Shown here in pieces: positions 36,110-44,289 of a stretch of 64,000 nucleotides of DNA. Made by a program: the position numbers and the translations under genes. Location of the stretch: NCBI GenBank assembly GCA_903861125.1, contig CAIOTF010000039.1:1-64000 (forward strand), read 5' to 3'. The notes beneath the pieces were generated by a model. It worked only from the letters and a program-made list of their open reading frames with translations, ran no database searches and had not been told where the DNA came from. Source of the DNA: an uncultured Ignavibacteriota bacterium. Lineage in GTDB: Bacteria > Bacteroidota > Ignavibacteria > UBA10030 > UBA8401. Each line of letters begins with the position of its first letter. Within the stretch, counting starts at the first letter, position 1.

Positions 36110-36397
36110 ATGGGTAAGGCAATGTCGAAATCGCAAATAGCAAGCCATTTTGCAGATAAGTTTGGAATGAAGAAGAAAGCAGTAACAGAATTTTTTGAAG
36201 AATTATCAACATTAGCATATAAAGAAGCACCAAATCAATTTACAATTCCCGGTATCGGAAAATTAGTTCTTGTTGATCGCAAAGCACGCATTGGCCGCAA
36301 TCCTGCCACTGGCGAAACGATTCAGATTCCTGCTAAGAAAGTTGTGAAATTTAAAGTAGCAAAAGCAGCAAAAGATGCTATTCTTGGCAAAAAGTAA
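36110..36397 (+). CDS. hup: HU-family DNA-binding protein
   Basis: HU is a nucleoid protein that bends DNA as a dimer. The 95-residue protein has the helical N-terminus SKSQIASHFADKFGMKKKAVTEFFEEL. It then has the saddle FTIPGIGKLVLVDRKARIGRNPATGETIQIPAKKVVKFKVAKAAKDAI, including the GRNP arm turn that contacts DNA. I chose the ATG at 36110 because AAAGGAG lies 5 nt upstream; the longer frame reads through the promoter and leader. It is a single-gene unit with its own strong promoter and terminator, consistent with high expression. Confidence 0.96.
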   Translation: MGKAMSKSQIASHFADKFGMKKKAVTEFFEELSTLAYKEAPNQFTIPGIGKLVLVDRKARIGRNPATGETIQIPAKKVVKFKVAKAAKDAILGKK

Positions 36398-36422
36398 TAT
36401 TTGAATTTGCTGAAGTTTTTTT

Positions 36423-36456
36423 ACTCCATTCAGTTCGCTGAATGGAGTTTTTTTTT
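36423..36456 (+). terminator. Strong Rho-independent terminator after hup
   Basis: ACTCCATTCAG, a TTCG tetraloop and CTGAATGGAGT form a perfect 11-bp stem followed by nine T residues. Confidence 0.95.
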
Positions 36457-36563
36457 GTACCTGTATTATTTTCGTTGTTTCTCATGTTTGTAATGTTACT
36501 CTCAGGAATATTTTTTGGAAGTCGGTCTTCTTTTCCGTATTTTGAATAAAATTTGGAAATCTT

Positions 36564-36968
36564 ATGTTAAAAAAACTGATATTTTTTTCTCTTTTACTCT
36601 CATTTCTTATAACATCCTGCGGAAGAAAAAATTTTATGACAAAATCAGGCGTAAATGTAGAAGTTATTACTGAAGGAAAAGGTGCGTCGCCAAAACAAGG
36701 ACAGGTTGTGACTGTTCATTATACAGGTTGGCTCACCGATAGCACGAAATTCGACAGTTCGGTGGATCGCGGTCAACCGTTTAAATATCAATTCGGTGTC
36801 GGTCAAGTGATTCAGGGGTGGGATGATGGAGTAGAAACAATGAAACTCGGTGGGAAAAGCAGATTCACAATTCCCCCTGAACTTGGATATGGAAGACAAG
36901 GTGCCGGAGGAATTATTCCTCCGAATGCAACGTTGATCTTTGAAGTAGAATTATTAGGAATCCAATAA
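36564..36968 (+). CDS. FKBP-type peptidyl-prolyl isomerase lipoprotein
   Basis: This 134-residue lipoprotein has signal peptide MLKKLIFFSLLLSFLITSC with lipobox ITSC. A single FKBP domain follows, with VTVHYTGWLTDSTKFDSSVDRGQPFKYQFGVGQVIQGWDDGVETMKLGGKSRFTIPPELGYG, the usual active-site aromatics and an intact YG loop. The closing GGIIPPNATLIFEVELLGI is typical. It catalyses proline isomerisation in proteins crossing the periplasm. The stop overlaps the ferredoxin start by one base. Confidence 0.95.
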   Translation: MLKKLIFFSLLLSFLITSCGRKNFMTKSGVNVEVITEGKGASPKQGQVVTVHYTGWLTDSTKFDSSVDRGQPFKYQFGVGQVIQGWDDGVETMKLGGKSRFTIPPELGYGRQGAGGIIPPNATLIFEVELLGIQ

Positions 36969-37219
36969 TGCCTTTACCGCATTTGATGATCCATATCGTT
37001 CCGGGAAAATGCGACTTCTGCGGATGCTGCGTTGGCGTTTGTCCGGAAGATGCAATTGAATTGATGGAATCGAAAATTGCGATCATCGAAGACCGGTGTA
37101 CGAATTGCCGTAAATGTGTATGGGCCTGTCCGTGGGAAGTAATTGAATTCCATCGCGAAGGGGTCGGTCATCTTCCGACACACATGCCGCAAATGATAAA
37201 TGAACCGACTGCATATTAA
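36968..37219 (+). CDS. 2[4Fe-4S] ferredoxin
   Basis: This is an 83-residue low-potential electron carrier. Two cluster motifs are complete: C15, C18, C21 and C25 (CDFCGCCVGVCPED), and C44, C47, C50 and C54 (CTNCRKCVWACPWE). Cys20 is an extra cysteine in the first motif. The gene begins in the FKBP stop codon and ends 2 nt before a geranylgeranyl-reductase-family flavoprotein. It is therefore a likely dedicated electron donor for that enzyme. Confidence 0.93.
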   Translation: MPLPHLMIHIVPGKCDFCGCCVGVCPEDAIELMESKIAIIEDRCTNCRKCVWACPWEVIEFHREGVGHLPTHMPQMINEPTAY

Positions 37220-37221
37220 AT

Positions 37222-38388
37222 ATGAAATTTGATTACGACATTATTGTTGTTGGTGCAGGTCCGGCCGGTTCGACTGCCGCACGGTATGCTGCATCCGGCG
37301 GCGCAAAAGTTTTGATGCTGGAAAAAGACCGTGATGTTGGTTATCCGGTCCGTTGCGGTGAAGCAGTAAGTCACGAAGGTGTTGTTCAGTTTATCAAACC
37401 GGATCCAAAATGGATCGCGTCGACAGTCACAAAATTTCGCCTCGTCGCGCCGAATGGAAAAAGCGTTGTTCCGAAACTTGACGGCAGCGGTTATGTTCTT
37501 GAACGAAGGATCTTCGATTATGAACTGGCAAAGCTGGCAGCGAATGAAGGGGCCGAAGTAATCACGAAGGCTTATGTATATGATCTGCTTCGGGAGGACG
37601 GAAAGATCGTCGGTGTGAAGACGTTGATTAAAGATAAACAAACGGAAATCCGTGCAAAGGTAATTATCGCAGCGGACGGTGTGGAATCCCGAGTCGGCAA
37701 GTGGGCCGGTATCGACACAACGTGCCACATCAAGGATATGGAAAGTTGTGCGCAGATGACCCTTTCGGGAATTCACATGGACGAGGATATTCTCGAATTT
37801 TATTTTGGTGATAACGTTTCGCCGGGAGGCTATCTTTGGGTATTTCCGAAAGGGAACGGTACAGCGAATGTCGGTATCGGACTTTCCGTGGAAGCAGCGA
37901 AGAAAAAATCGGCAATACGGTTTCTGCAGGAGTTTGTTGATAAAAAATATCCTCATGCTGCTATGCTGACGCATATTGCGGGGGGCGTTCCGTGTGCAAA
38001 GACAAATTCTGAGATCGTGAAGGGTAATGTTATTCTTGTGGGTGATGCGGCGCATCAGGTTAATCCCGTTTCAGGAGGCGGAATCATCTCCGGAATGATC
38101 GGCGGAATGATCGGCGGACAGGTAGCTGCAGAAACGGTTCAAAGAGGCGATTTAATGCATCTGCAGGAATATGCCAGGCAGTGGCAAAAACGCCTCGGCT
38201 GGCGCCATGAAATTTTTTATAATATCAAAGAAGCCATTTCCGGTTTTCACGACGAAACGCTGAACGACATTTGTAACAGCGCGCTTCAGATACCTGAAGA
38301 GAAACGTTCTCTCGGCGGAATATTCCGTGCAGCGTTATGGAATAAGCCTTCCCTGATCCTTGATGTAGCCAAAGTATTTGTCTCCTGA
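37222..38388 (+). CDS. Geranylgeranyl reductase family flavoprotein
   Basis: This 388-residue FAD enzyme belongs to the family that saturates double bonds of geranylgeranyl chains. It has the FAD motif VVGAGPAGSTAARYAA (9-24), PVRCGEAVS with a conserved Cys45, family motif GGYLWVFPKGNG (202-213), GDAAHQVNP (274-282) and a glycine-rich GGGIISGMIGGMIGG. Homologues reduce archaeal ether lipids, bacteriochlorophyll side chains or quinone tails. The adjacent ferredoxin supplies a reductant. The DGGGP-synthase-like UbiA at 47392 favours a lipid substrate, but this is an inference. Confidence 0.88.
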   Translation: MKFDYDIIVVGAGPAGSTAARYAASGGAKVLMLEKDRDVGYPVRCGEAVSHEGVVQFIKPDPKWIASTVTKFRLVAPNGKSVVPKLDGSGYVLERRIFDYELAKLAANEGAEVITKAYVYDLLREDGKIVGVKTLIKDKQTEIRAKVIIAADGVESRVGKWAGIDTTCHIKDMESCAQMTLSGIHMDEDILEFYFGDNVSPGGYLWVFPKGNGTANVGIGLSVEAAKKKSAIRFLQEFVDKKYPHAAMLTHIAGGVPCAKTNSEIVKGNVILVGDAAHQVNPVSGGGIISGMIGGMIGGQVAAETVQRGDLMHLQEYARQWQKRLGWRHEIFYNIKEAISGFHDETLNDICNSALQIPEEKRSLGGIFRAALWNKPSLILDVAKVFVS

Positions 38389-38392
38389 CTCT

Positions 38393-39004
38393 ATGAAAAT
38401 TTCATTCGTCGCAGCGGTTGCATTTCTTTCCCTCAATTGCAGTACAACATCACGCATCATTGATCATCAAAATGAGATCGTCGACCTGCTCACCATTGAT
38501 TCGACATTTGTTCTTGATATCCGGTATGCTACGGAGAATAATTTTACGAAAAGAGTTCTTTATCCCGCAGCAAAGGCAAAATTGCGAAGAGCAGCGGCGG
38601 AAAGCCTTGCTTCGGTCCAACACGAGTTGAAAGAATTGCATTGCGGTCTGAAAATCTATGACGGATACCGTCCGCTGTCCATACAATGGAAATTATGGGA
38701 AATTGTACCAAACGAAGATTTTGTTGCAAATCCAAAAAAAGGATCGAAACACAACCGCGGCGCCGCAGTCGATCTTACGATTGTCGATTCGCTCGGGAAT
38801 GAAATAGAAATGCCGACCGGGTATGATGATTTTACCGAAAAAGCATCGCACGAATACAATAATCTTTTCGCTATGGCACTGAAGAACCGTGCATTCCTAA
38901 AAGATGTGATGATGCGTCACGGTTTTAAGCCGATAAAAAGCGAATGGTGGCATTACGATTTTCAAGGCTGGGAACGTTTTGACATTTTGGATGAACCTCT
39001 CTGA
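38393..39004 (+). CDS. VanX/DdpX-type D-Ala-D-Ala dipeptidase lipoprotein
   Basis: This M15-family zinc peptidase is predicted to cleave D-Ala-D-Ala. It has the zinc motifs SKHNRGAAVDLTIVD (His and Asp) and EWWHYDF with the catalytic Glu and third ligand. YDGYRPLSIQWKLWE supplies the conserved Arg. A hydrophobic N-terminus (ISFVAAVAFLSLNC) suggests a lipoprotein with an atypical lipobox. A periplasmic place fits peptidoglycan-peptide recycling rather than vancomycin resistance; no VanR/S/H/A genes are nearby. It ends on the start of the glycosyltransferase gene. Confidence 0.9.
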   Translation: MKISFVAAVAFLSLNCSTTSRIIDHQNEIVDLLTIDSTFVLDIRYATENNFTKRVLYPAAKAKLRRAAAESLASVQHELKELHCGLKIYDGYRPLSIQWKLWEIVPNEDFVANPKKGSKHNRGAAVDLTIVDSLGNEIEMPTGYDDFTEKASHEYNNLFAMALKNRAFLKDVMMRHGFKPIKSEWWHYDFQGWERFDILDEPL

Positions 39005-40032
39005 TGCAAAAAGACAGCGTTTCGGTTAACAAAATTCTTTTGGTGCGGACGGACCGCATAGGCGACGTTGTTCTTTCTCTTCCGATGCTTCCGCTGCTCA
39101 AAAAAAAATATCCGAATGCTGCGATCTCCGTTCTCGTCCGTCCATATACGAAAGAACTTGTCGAACACCATTCCTGCGTAAGTGAAGTGATCCTGTGGGA
39201 TGAGCAGCAAAGTATCAGTTCATTTGCATCGTTATTAAAGAAAAAACATTTTGATATAGCCATATTGCCATATCCGCGTTTCAACCTTGCGCTGATCGCA
39301 TACATAGCCGGAATTCCGCTGCGCGTGGGAACGGGATATCGATGGTATTCGTTCCTCTTTAATAAGAGGATCTACGAACACCGCAAAGATGCAAAACGGC
39401 ACGAGGTTGATTATAATCTGAATCTCCTGACGACGATCGGCATTGAAACAGAATCGGATCCGCATTTTGAGTTTTCAATTCCAGACGGTGTGAAAAAACG
39501 GATAGATGATATTCTCATCAGCGATGGCATTTCCCGATTTGTTGTGCTGCACGCGGGAAGCGGCGGATCGGCACGGGATTGGAGCATTGAACGGTTCGCT
39601 CAACTTGGGGACAAACTGCAAGAAGAGCATCGTGTGCGGGTCGTACTGACCGGTGGAGAAAATGATGTGGCGCTTGTTACTGATCTTGCAGCGAAAATGA
39701 AGACTACCCCGGTGAATTATGCCGGAAGGTTCTCATTACAGGAACTTGGCGCATTGTTTTTGAATGCTGCCGCGTTCGTGTCGAATTCGACGGGACCGCT
39801 TCACATAGCATCGATGGTCGGGACTCCTGTTGTGGCATTTTATCCGCCGATCATTCAGTGCAGCCCCAAACGATGGGGACCATACACGGAAAAGAAGAGA
39901 GTTTTTGCAGCGGATAAAACACGGTGCGAATTATGCAAAGGGGGACCGTGCAGGTCGAATGTTTGTATGAATCAGATCACTGTTGACCAGGTGATTTCCG
40001 GAATAAAAGAATTATTGGATGAGAAAAAATAA
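39004..40032 (+). CDS. Glycosyltransferase family 9 (heptosyltransferase-like)
   Basis: This 342-residue GT9 enzyme probably adds a sugar to the LPS core. It has the N-terminal ILLVRTDRIGDVVLSLPMLPLLKKKYPNA, the VVLHAGSGGSARDWSIERFAQL nucleotide-binding block, LTGGENDVAL and NSTGPLHIASMVGTPVVAFYPP. A C-terminal Cys cluster (CELCKGGPCRSNVC) resembles that of several heptosyltransferases. The donor sugar cannot be told. It overlaps the dipeptidase stop by one base. Confidence 0.9.
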   Translation: MQKDSVSVNKILLVRTDRIGDVVLSLPMLPLLKKKYPNAAISVLVRPYTKELVEHHSCVSEVILWDEQQSISSFASLLKKKHFDIAILPYPRFNLALIAYIAGIPLRVGTGYRWYSFLFNKRIYEHRKDAKRHEVDYNLNLLTTIGIETESDPHFEFSIPDGVKKRIDDILISDGISRFVVLHAGSGGSARDWSIERFAQLGDKLQEEHRVRVVLTGGENDVALVTDLAAKMKTTPVNYAGRFSLQELGALFLNAAAFVSNSTGPLHIASMVGTPVVAFYPPIIQCSPKRWGPYTEKKRVFAADKTRCELCKGGPCRSNVCMNQITVDQVISGIKELLDEKK

Positions 40033-40033
40033 C

Positions 40034-40831
40034 ATGATACGAAAACAAGTGCTGGGTGCAGTTCGTCGGTTGAAGAATGGAATCATACTGTCATTAATAT
40101 TTGTGGCGGTTGCACTTTCGCAAAAAGCGGAGAACCAGAAAGCCTTCGCGGTCGGCGAGAAACTTTTGTTTGATGTGAACTATGGGATTATCACGGCGGG
40201 TTATGCCGAGATGACCATTCCACAGTTTGATACGGTTCTTGGGAACAGTGCATACAAGGTGCAGTTTAACGTGCGGTCTACGCCGACATTCGATTTTTTT
40301 TTTGAAGTGCGTGACCGGTACGAAACATATCTTGATTCCGCCGGAATATTCCCATGGAAATTTGAACAGCACATTAAAGAGGGAAAATTCAAAAGAGATT
40401 ATACTGCGCTCTTCGATCAGAAGAACCATAAAGCAAAGACCGATGAGGGAGATTTTGATATTCCCGCCTACGTTCACGATATCATGTCCGCATTTTATTA
40501 TGCACGGACGATCGATTATTCCGGGTTCAAGGTCGGACAGCGCGTGAATCTCCGGAATTTTTTCAAAGGGAAAACGAATCCTCTTGATATCAAATATCTC
40601 GGGAAACAAAAGATCACGGTGGATGCAGGGACGTTCAATTGCATCATTGTTGAACCGATGGTAAGGGAGGGTGGATTGTTCAAAAGCGAAGGACGGATCT
40701 TGATCTGGCTTTCCGACGATGAACGGAAAATTCCCGTAAAGGTGAATACCAAGGTCATTATCGGTTCCATCGACGCCGAGTTAAAAGAATATTCCGGTAT
40801 CAACGGTGCATTGAAAGCAAAAGTACAATGA
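40034..40831 (+). CDS. DUF3108 domain exported protein
   Basis: This 265-residue protein has a hydrophobic N-terminal segment (GIILSLIFVAVALSQ) consistent with export. It is mostly beta strands, with the DUF3108 pattern AFAVGEKLLFDVNYGIITAGYAEM near the mature N-terminus, RDRYETYLDSAGIFPWKFEQHIKEGKF and a central VDAGTFNCIIVEPMVREGGLFKSEGRILIWLSDDERKIPVKV. The function is unknown. I chose the ATG at 40034; an ATG at 40019 lies within the glycosyltransferase gene. It overlaps the CPBP gene by 4 bp. Confidence 0.88.
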   Translation: MIRKQVLGAVRRLKNGIILSLIFVAVALSQKAENQKAFAVGEKLLFDVNYGIITAGYAEMTIPQFDTVLGNSAYKVQFNVRSTPTFDFFFEVRDRYETYLDSAGIFPWKFEQHIKEGKFKRDYTALFDQKNHKAKTDEGDFDIPAYVHDIMSAFYYARTIDYSGFKVGQRVNLRNFFKGKTNPLDIKYLGKQKITVDAGTFNCIIVEPMVREGGLFKSEGRILIWLSDDERKIPVKVNTKVIIGSIDAELKEYSGINGALKAKVQ

Positions 40832-41769
40832 GTGAACCGATCATCAACATTGAGCAAGTAATAATCCAACCGGAGCAGACGAAATACAAACCTGCCTGGT
40901 TTGCCGTTGCTGCGCTGATCGGATTGTTTCTTCTCTACCAGGTTGTCGGCGGAGGAATCACGCTGCTGATTATCGGCGGACGAGTGACGGATGACAATGT
41001 TACTCTTGCGCGTCTTGCAACGATGATCTCACAGATACTGTTCCTACTTGTCCCGACGGTGCTACTTGCGAAAAGACAGCATGGGAAAATATCCGGTGTC
41101 TTCCGTTGGAGAATTCCATCGTTCAGTGAATCGTTTCTTGCCATCGTTGGTATGATTGCGCTGATGCAGATAGGTGAAATGTACCTGTTCTTTCAAAGTA
41201 AAATCCCGCTTCCGCCTGAAGTAGTACCGTATATTGAGGCATTCAAGAAAGCGATTGAAGAGGCTTTTAGAATTTTGATCGTTGCCCGGTCCGTTCCGGA
41301 GATGCTTTTCGTTGTCGTCGTTGTTGCCATAACGCCGTCGCTCTGCGAAGAATTGATGTTCCGGGGACTGATCCAAAAAAATCTCTCCATCGCTTACGGA
41401 AATACAAAAGGATTTATCCTTGCCGGTACGATCTTCGGATTGTATCACATGAATCCCTTTTGGCTGGTGCCGCTTGTTGCGCTTGGGATCTATTTCAGTT
41501 TCCTCCAATACCGTTCGCAGTCATTGATCCTGCCTATTGTGGCTCATCTTATGAACAATGCGTCGGCAACGATCGGCGTTTATTTCTTTGGTGAATCCGA
41601 TTCGACTACTCCCTCTATGTTCATGGGAGAGCAGGGTGAACCGTCTGTTTTCGTGGTGCTCGGAACAGGGATAGTGTTCGTCATTATTTTTTCTCTCGTC
41701 ATGGTTCAGTACATTAAAGCGACCGAGCATGTGCAGAACAAACAACAACTCAATGAATATACAATCTGA
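40828..41769 (+). CDS. CPBP family intramembrane metalloprotease
   Basis: This is a 313-residue membrane protein with about seven helices. The CPBP (CAAX protease/Rce1-like) motifs are complete: EELMFRG near residue 178, FGLYHMNPF near residue 210 and AHLMNNA near residue 236. These provide the glutamate and histidine metal or acid-base residues. Bacterial members cleave membrane proteins or peptides, but the substrate here is unknown. The gene overlaps both its neighbours. Confidence 0.9.
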   Translation: MSEPIINIEQVIIQPEQTKYKPAWFAVAALIGLFLLYQVVGGGITLLIIGGRVTDDNVTLARLATMISQILFLLVPTVLLAKRQHGKISGVFRWRIPSFSESFLAIVGMIALMQIGEMYLFFQSKIPLPPEVVPYIEAFKKAIEEAFRILIVARSVPEMLFVVVVVAITPSLCEELMFRGLIQKNLSIAYGNTKGFILAGTIFGLYHMNPFWLVPLVALGIYFSFLQYRSQSLILPIVAHLMNNASATIGVYFFGESDSTTPSMFMGEQGEPSVFVVLGTGIVFVIIFSLVMVQYIKATEHVQNKQQLNEYTI

Positions 41770-42031
41770 TAGCGAGACACCGAACGGTGCATCCCAACCG
41801 AGAACAATGGAAGGGTACCATCAATTACTTTCGACTTCCACTATTTTTGAAATGGACCTGGTTGGAAAGAATCTTCACATGAACGGGATCGATGCTGTAT
41901 GGTTCTATCATGATCCCGTCGAAAATCCTGATGAGATATCGTCGTTATTCGTCAGGAATGATCAAAAAGAAAACGCACTATCATTACTTACATCATTGGA
42001 CCTCACGGATTTTACCACACACAATGGCTAA
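41753..42031 (+). CDS. DUF2007-like putative signal-transducing protein
   Basis: This 92-residue protein has a Ser/Thr-rich N-terminus, then STSTIFEMDLVGKNLHMNGIDAVWFYHDP and a C-terminal NDQKENALSLL. This is the beta-alpha-beta pattern of the DUF2007/GlnB-like signal-transducing family. The chosen ATG lies inside the end of the CPBP gene (17-bp overlap). It overlaps cdsA by 8 bp. The function is unknown. Confidence 0.7.
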   Translation: MNIQSDSETPNGASQPRTMEGYHQLLSTSTIFEMDLVGKNLHMNGIDAVWFYHDPVENPDEISSLFVRNDQKENALSLLTSLDLTDFTTHNG

Positions 42032-42986
42032 TAAATTCTCAAATCTTGCGCCCAGGGCCGCAGTGGCAGCTGTGGCTATACCATTTATCCTTTACGCCAG
42101 TTATCGGGGGGGACTGTTGTTCGTTCTGTTCGTCCTTGCGATCGGAATTCTGGCATTGCTTGAATTCTTTACGATGGCAAAAGCAAAAGGATCAAATCCC
42201 CAAACAGCGGTGGGAGTTGCCGGTCTTGCGGCTATGCACCTCTCATTTTTTCACGAACAGATTCAAAATTTCATTGTGCCGTTCTTCATCGGCAGCGGTG
42301 GAATTTCACTGCTAATGAAACTGCAGCTGTTCCTGACAGCCTTGTTCCTGTTCCTGACGATCGTTATGCTGGTCGAATTATTCCGGAATAAAGGTTCGGC
42401 ATTCTTGAATGCAGGCTCTACGATCTTCGGTGTGATGTATGTAGGAGTTTTTCTTGCTTCGCTGACGGGAATCCGTGAACTGTTCGGGGCTGAATTTCCA
42501 TATCATCTTGCCGTGCAGTATTTTCCATCGTCATCGGCACTGACGGATACAACATTGCATGCTGCAACATATGCTTGGGGAGGATTGACGATCATTGCAA
42601 TCTTTGCTTCTATCTGGCTGTGTGATACGGCTGCATATTTCGGCGGACTTACCATGGGAAAACACAAACTATTCCCGCGCGTCAGTCCTAACAAAAGCTG
42701 GGAAGGGGCAGTGTGGGGATTTTTTGGTGCGGTGGTGACGATGATCGTTTTTCAAATTTATTTTTTGCCGTATTTAAAATTGCATCAGGCGGTTATCATC
42801 GGCGTCATCATCGGCGTATTCGGACAGATCGGTGATCTGATAGAATCGCTGCTGAAGCGTGATGCCGGTGTGAAAGATTCTTCCGGCCTGATACCCGGGC
42901 ACGGCGGAGTGTTCGACCGGTTTGATAGTTTGATCTATGTTTCGCCGATTCTGTACCTTTATATAGATTTTGTCGTTCTTTCATAA
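42024..42986 (+). CDS. cdsA: Phosphatidate cytidylyltransferase CdsA
   Basis: CdsA makes CDP-diacylglycerol for phospholipid synthesis. The 320-residue protein has about eight membrane helices and the CTP-transferase signature near the C-terminus: SPNKSWEGAVWGFFGA, then LLKRDAGVKDSSGLIPGHGGVFDRFDSL. The chosen ATG gives MANKFSNLAPRAAVAAVAIPF; the open frame upstream is out of context. The sequence pattern is the bacterial CdsA one. Archaeal CarS is homologous, so the neighbouring UbiA gene makes substrate range worth testing. Confidence 0.94.
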   Translation: MANKFSNLAPRAAVAAVAIPFILYASYRGGLLFVLFVLAIGILALLEFFTMAKAKGSNPQTAVGVAGLAAMHLSFFHEQIQNFIVPFFIGSGGISLLMKLQLFLTALFLFLTIVMLVELFRNKGSAFLNAGSTIFGVMYVGVFLASLTGIRELFGAEFPYHLAVQYFPSSSALTDTTLHAATYAWGGLTIIAIFASIWLCDTAAYFGGLTMGKHKLFPRVSPNKSWEGAVWGFFGAVVTMIVFQIYFLPYLKLHQAVIIGVIIGVFGQIGDLIESLLKRDAGVKDSSGLIPGHGGVFDRFDSLIYVSPILYLYIDFVVLS

Positions 42987-44287
42987 TGAACACCAAACAG
43001 CAAAAAATAAATATCATCACGCTCGGCTGTGCAAAAAACACCGTCGATTCCGAAGCGCTGTACAGCCAGCTGCTGCACAATGAGTTTTCGCTGACGGAAA
43101 CAATTGAAGATGCCGATATTGCCATTATAAACACATGCGGATTTATCGATGCGGCAAAACGCCAATCAGTCGATACGATCCTCTCGGCGGTTGAACGCAA
43201 AACATCGGGGCAATTGAGCAAAGTATTCGTAATGGGCTGCCTTGTTGAGCGGTATAAGAACGATCTGCAAAAGGAAATTCCGGAGATCGATAATTTTTTC
43301 GGAACAAACGAGCTACCGAACATCCTTGAAACACTTGGCGGAAAATATAAATATGAATTGCTGGGGGAACGGGCCGTCTCCACCCCAAAATATTTTTCCT
43401 ATATCAAAATATCCGAAGGATGCGACAATCCCTGTTCGTTCTGTGCAATCCCGCTTATGCGGGGAAAACATAAAACGAAACCGGTTGAACAGGTGATGGA
43501 TGAGACAATGCGCTTGGTGGAAAAGGGCGTGAAGGAACTCATCGTCATCGGTCAGGATACGACGTATTATGGACTTGATATCTACGGAGAGCGGAAACTT
43601 GCATCGCTCTTAACGTCGCTCTCATCTGTTAAAGAACTGGAATGGATCAGGCTGATGTACGCGTTCCCGGCAAAATTTCCGATGGATGTTTTACAATCGT
43701 TTAGTGACAATCCGAAACTGTGTCGTTACATTGATATGCCGATCCAGCATGCGGCAGATAATGTGCTGAAATCCATGCGGCGCGGCATTACCCGGCATTC
43801 AACAGAGAATTTGATCGCATCGATCAGAACGGCTGTGCCCGACATTGCACTGCGCACAACGCTTATCGTCGGTTATCCGAATGAAACGGAAGCGGATGTT
43901 GAGGAACTTGTTCAGTTCATCAAGGATGTGAAGTTCGACCGGCTTGGAGTGTTTGCCTATTCACTGGAAGATGATACAACAGCATTCGGGCTCGGCGATC
44001 CGATTCCGGAAGAGGAGAAAGAACGCAGAAAAGAATATGTGATGGAGGTTCAGCGTGCTATCTCGTTGGAGAAGAATGAATCCCGAATCGGAAAAAAGAC
44101 GCGTGCTGTGATCGAGCGGATTGAAGAGGGGAATTTTGTCGGCAGAACGGAATGGGATGCACCTGAAGTAGACAACGAAGTGTTTATTCCGAAAAATGCA
44201 AAGGTTCGCGTCGGCGACTTTGTGGATATTACGATCACCGATGCAACCGAATATGATCTGTACGGCGCAATAATCGAAAAATCGTGA
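42986..44287 (+). CDS. rimO: Ribosomal protein S12 methylthiotransferase RimO
   Basis: RimO methylthiolates Asp of ribosomal protein S12 using two iron-sulfur clusters. Residues 8-90 form the UPF0004 domain with C15, C51 and C85. The radical-SAM core has CDNPCSFC (C146, C150, C153), and the C-terminal TRAM domain starts near residue 368. The MPIQHAADNVLKSMRRG motif supports RimO over MiaB. It begins in the cdsA stop codon. Confidence 0.95.
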   Translation: MNTKQQKINIITLGCAKNTVDSEALYSQLLHNEFSLTETIEDADIAIINTCGFIDAAKRQSVDTILSAVERKTSGQLSKVFVMGCLVERYKNDLQKEIPEIDNFFGTNELPNILETLGGKYKYELLGERAVSTPKYFSYIKISEGCDNPCSFCAIPLMRGKHKTKPVEQVMDETMRLVEKGVKELIVIGQDTTYYGLDIYGERKLASLLTSLSSVKELEWIRLMYAFPAKFPMDVLQSFSDNPKLCRYIDMPIQHAADNVLKSMRRGITRHSTENLIASIRTAVPDIALRTTLIVGYPNETEADVEELVQFIKDVKFDRLGVFAYSLEDDTTAFGLGDPIPEEEKERRKEYVMEVQRAISLEKNESRIGKKTRAVIERIEEGNFVGRTEWDAPEVDNEVFIPKNAKVRVGDFVDITITDATEYDLYGAIIEKS

Positions 44288-44289
44288 GT

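Noticed and set aside
37216-38055. 279-codon minus-strand frame
   Set aside because: It is antisense to the geranylgeranyl reductase gene, whose motifs are unmistakable; the antisense product is rich in Cys/His/Arg in a way typical of shadow frames.
38393-39004. Vancomycin-resistance dipeptidase
   Set aside because: The VanX-type motifs are real, but no vanR/S/H/A genes accompany it and it looks periplasmic, so cell-wall peptide recycling is more likely.
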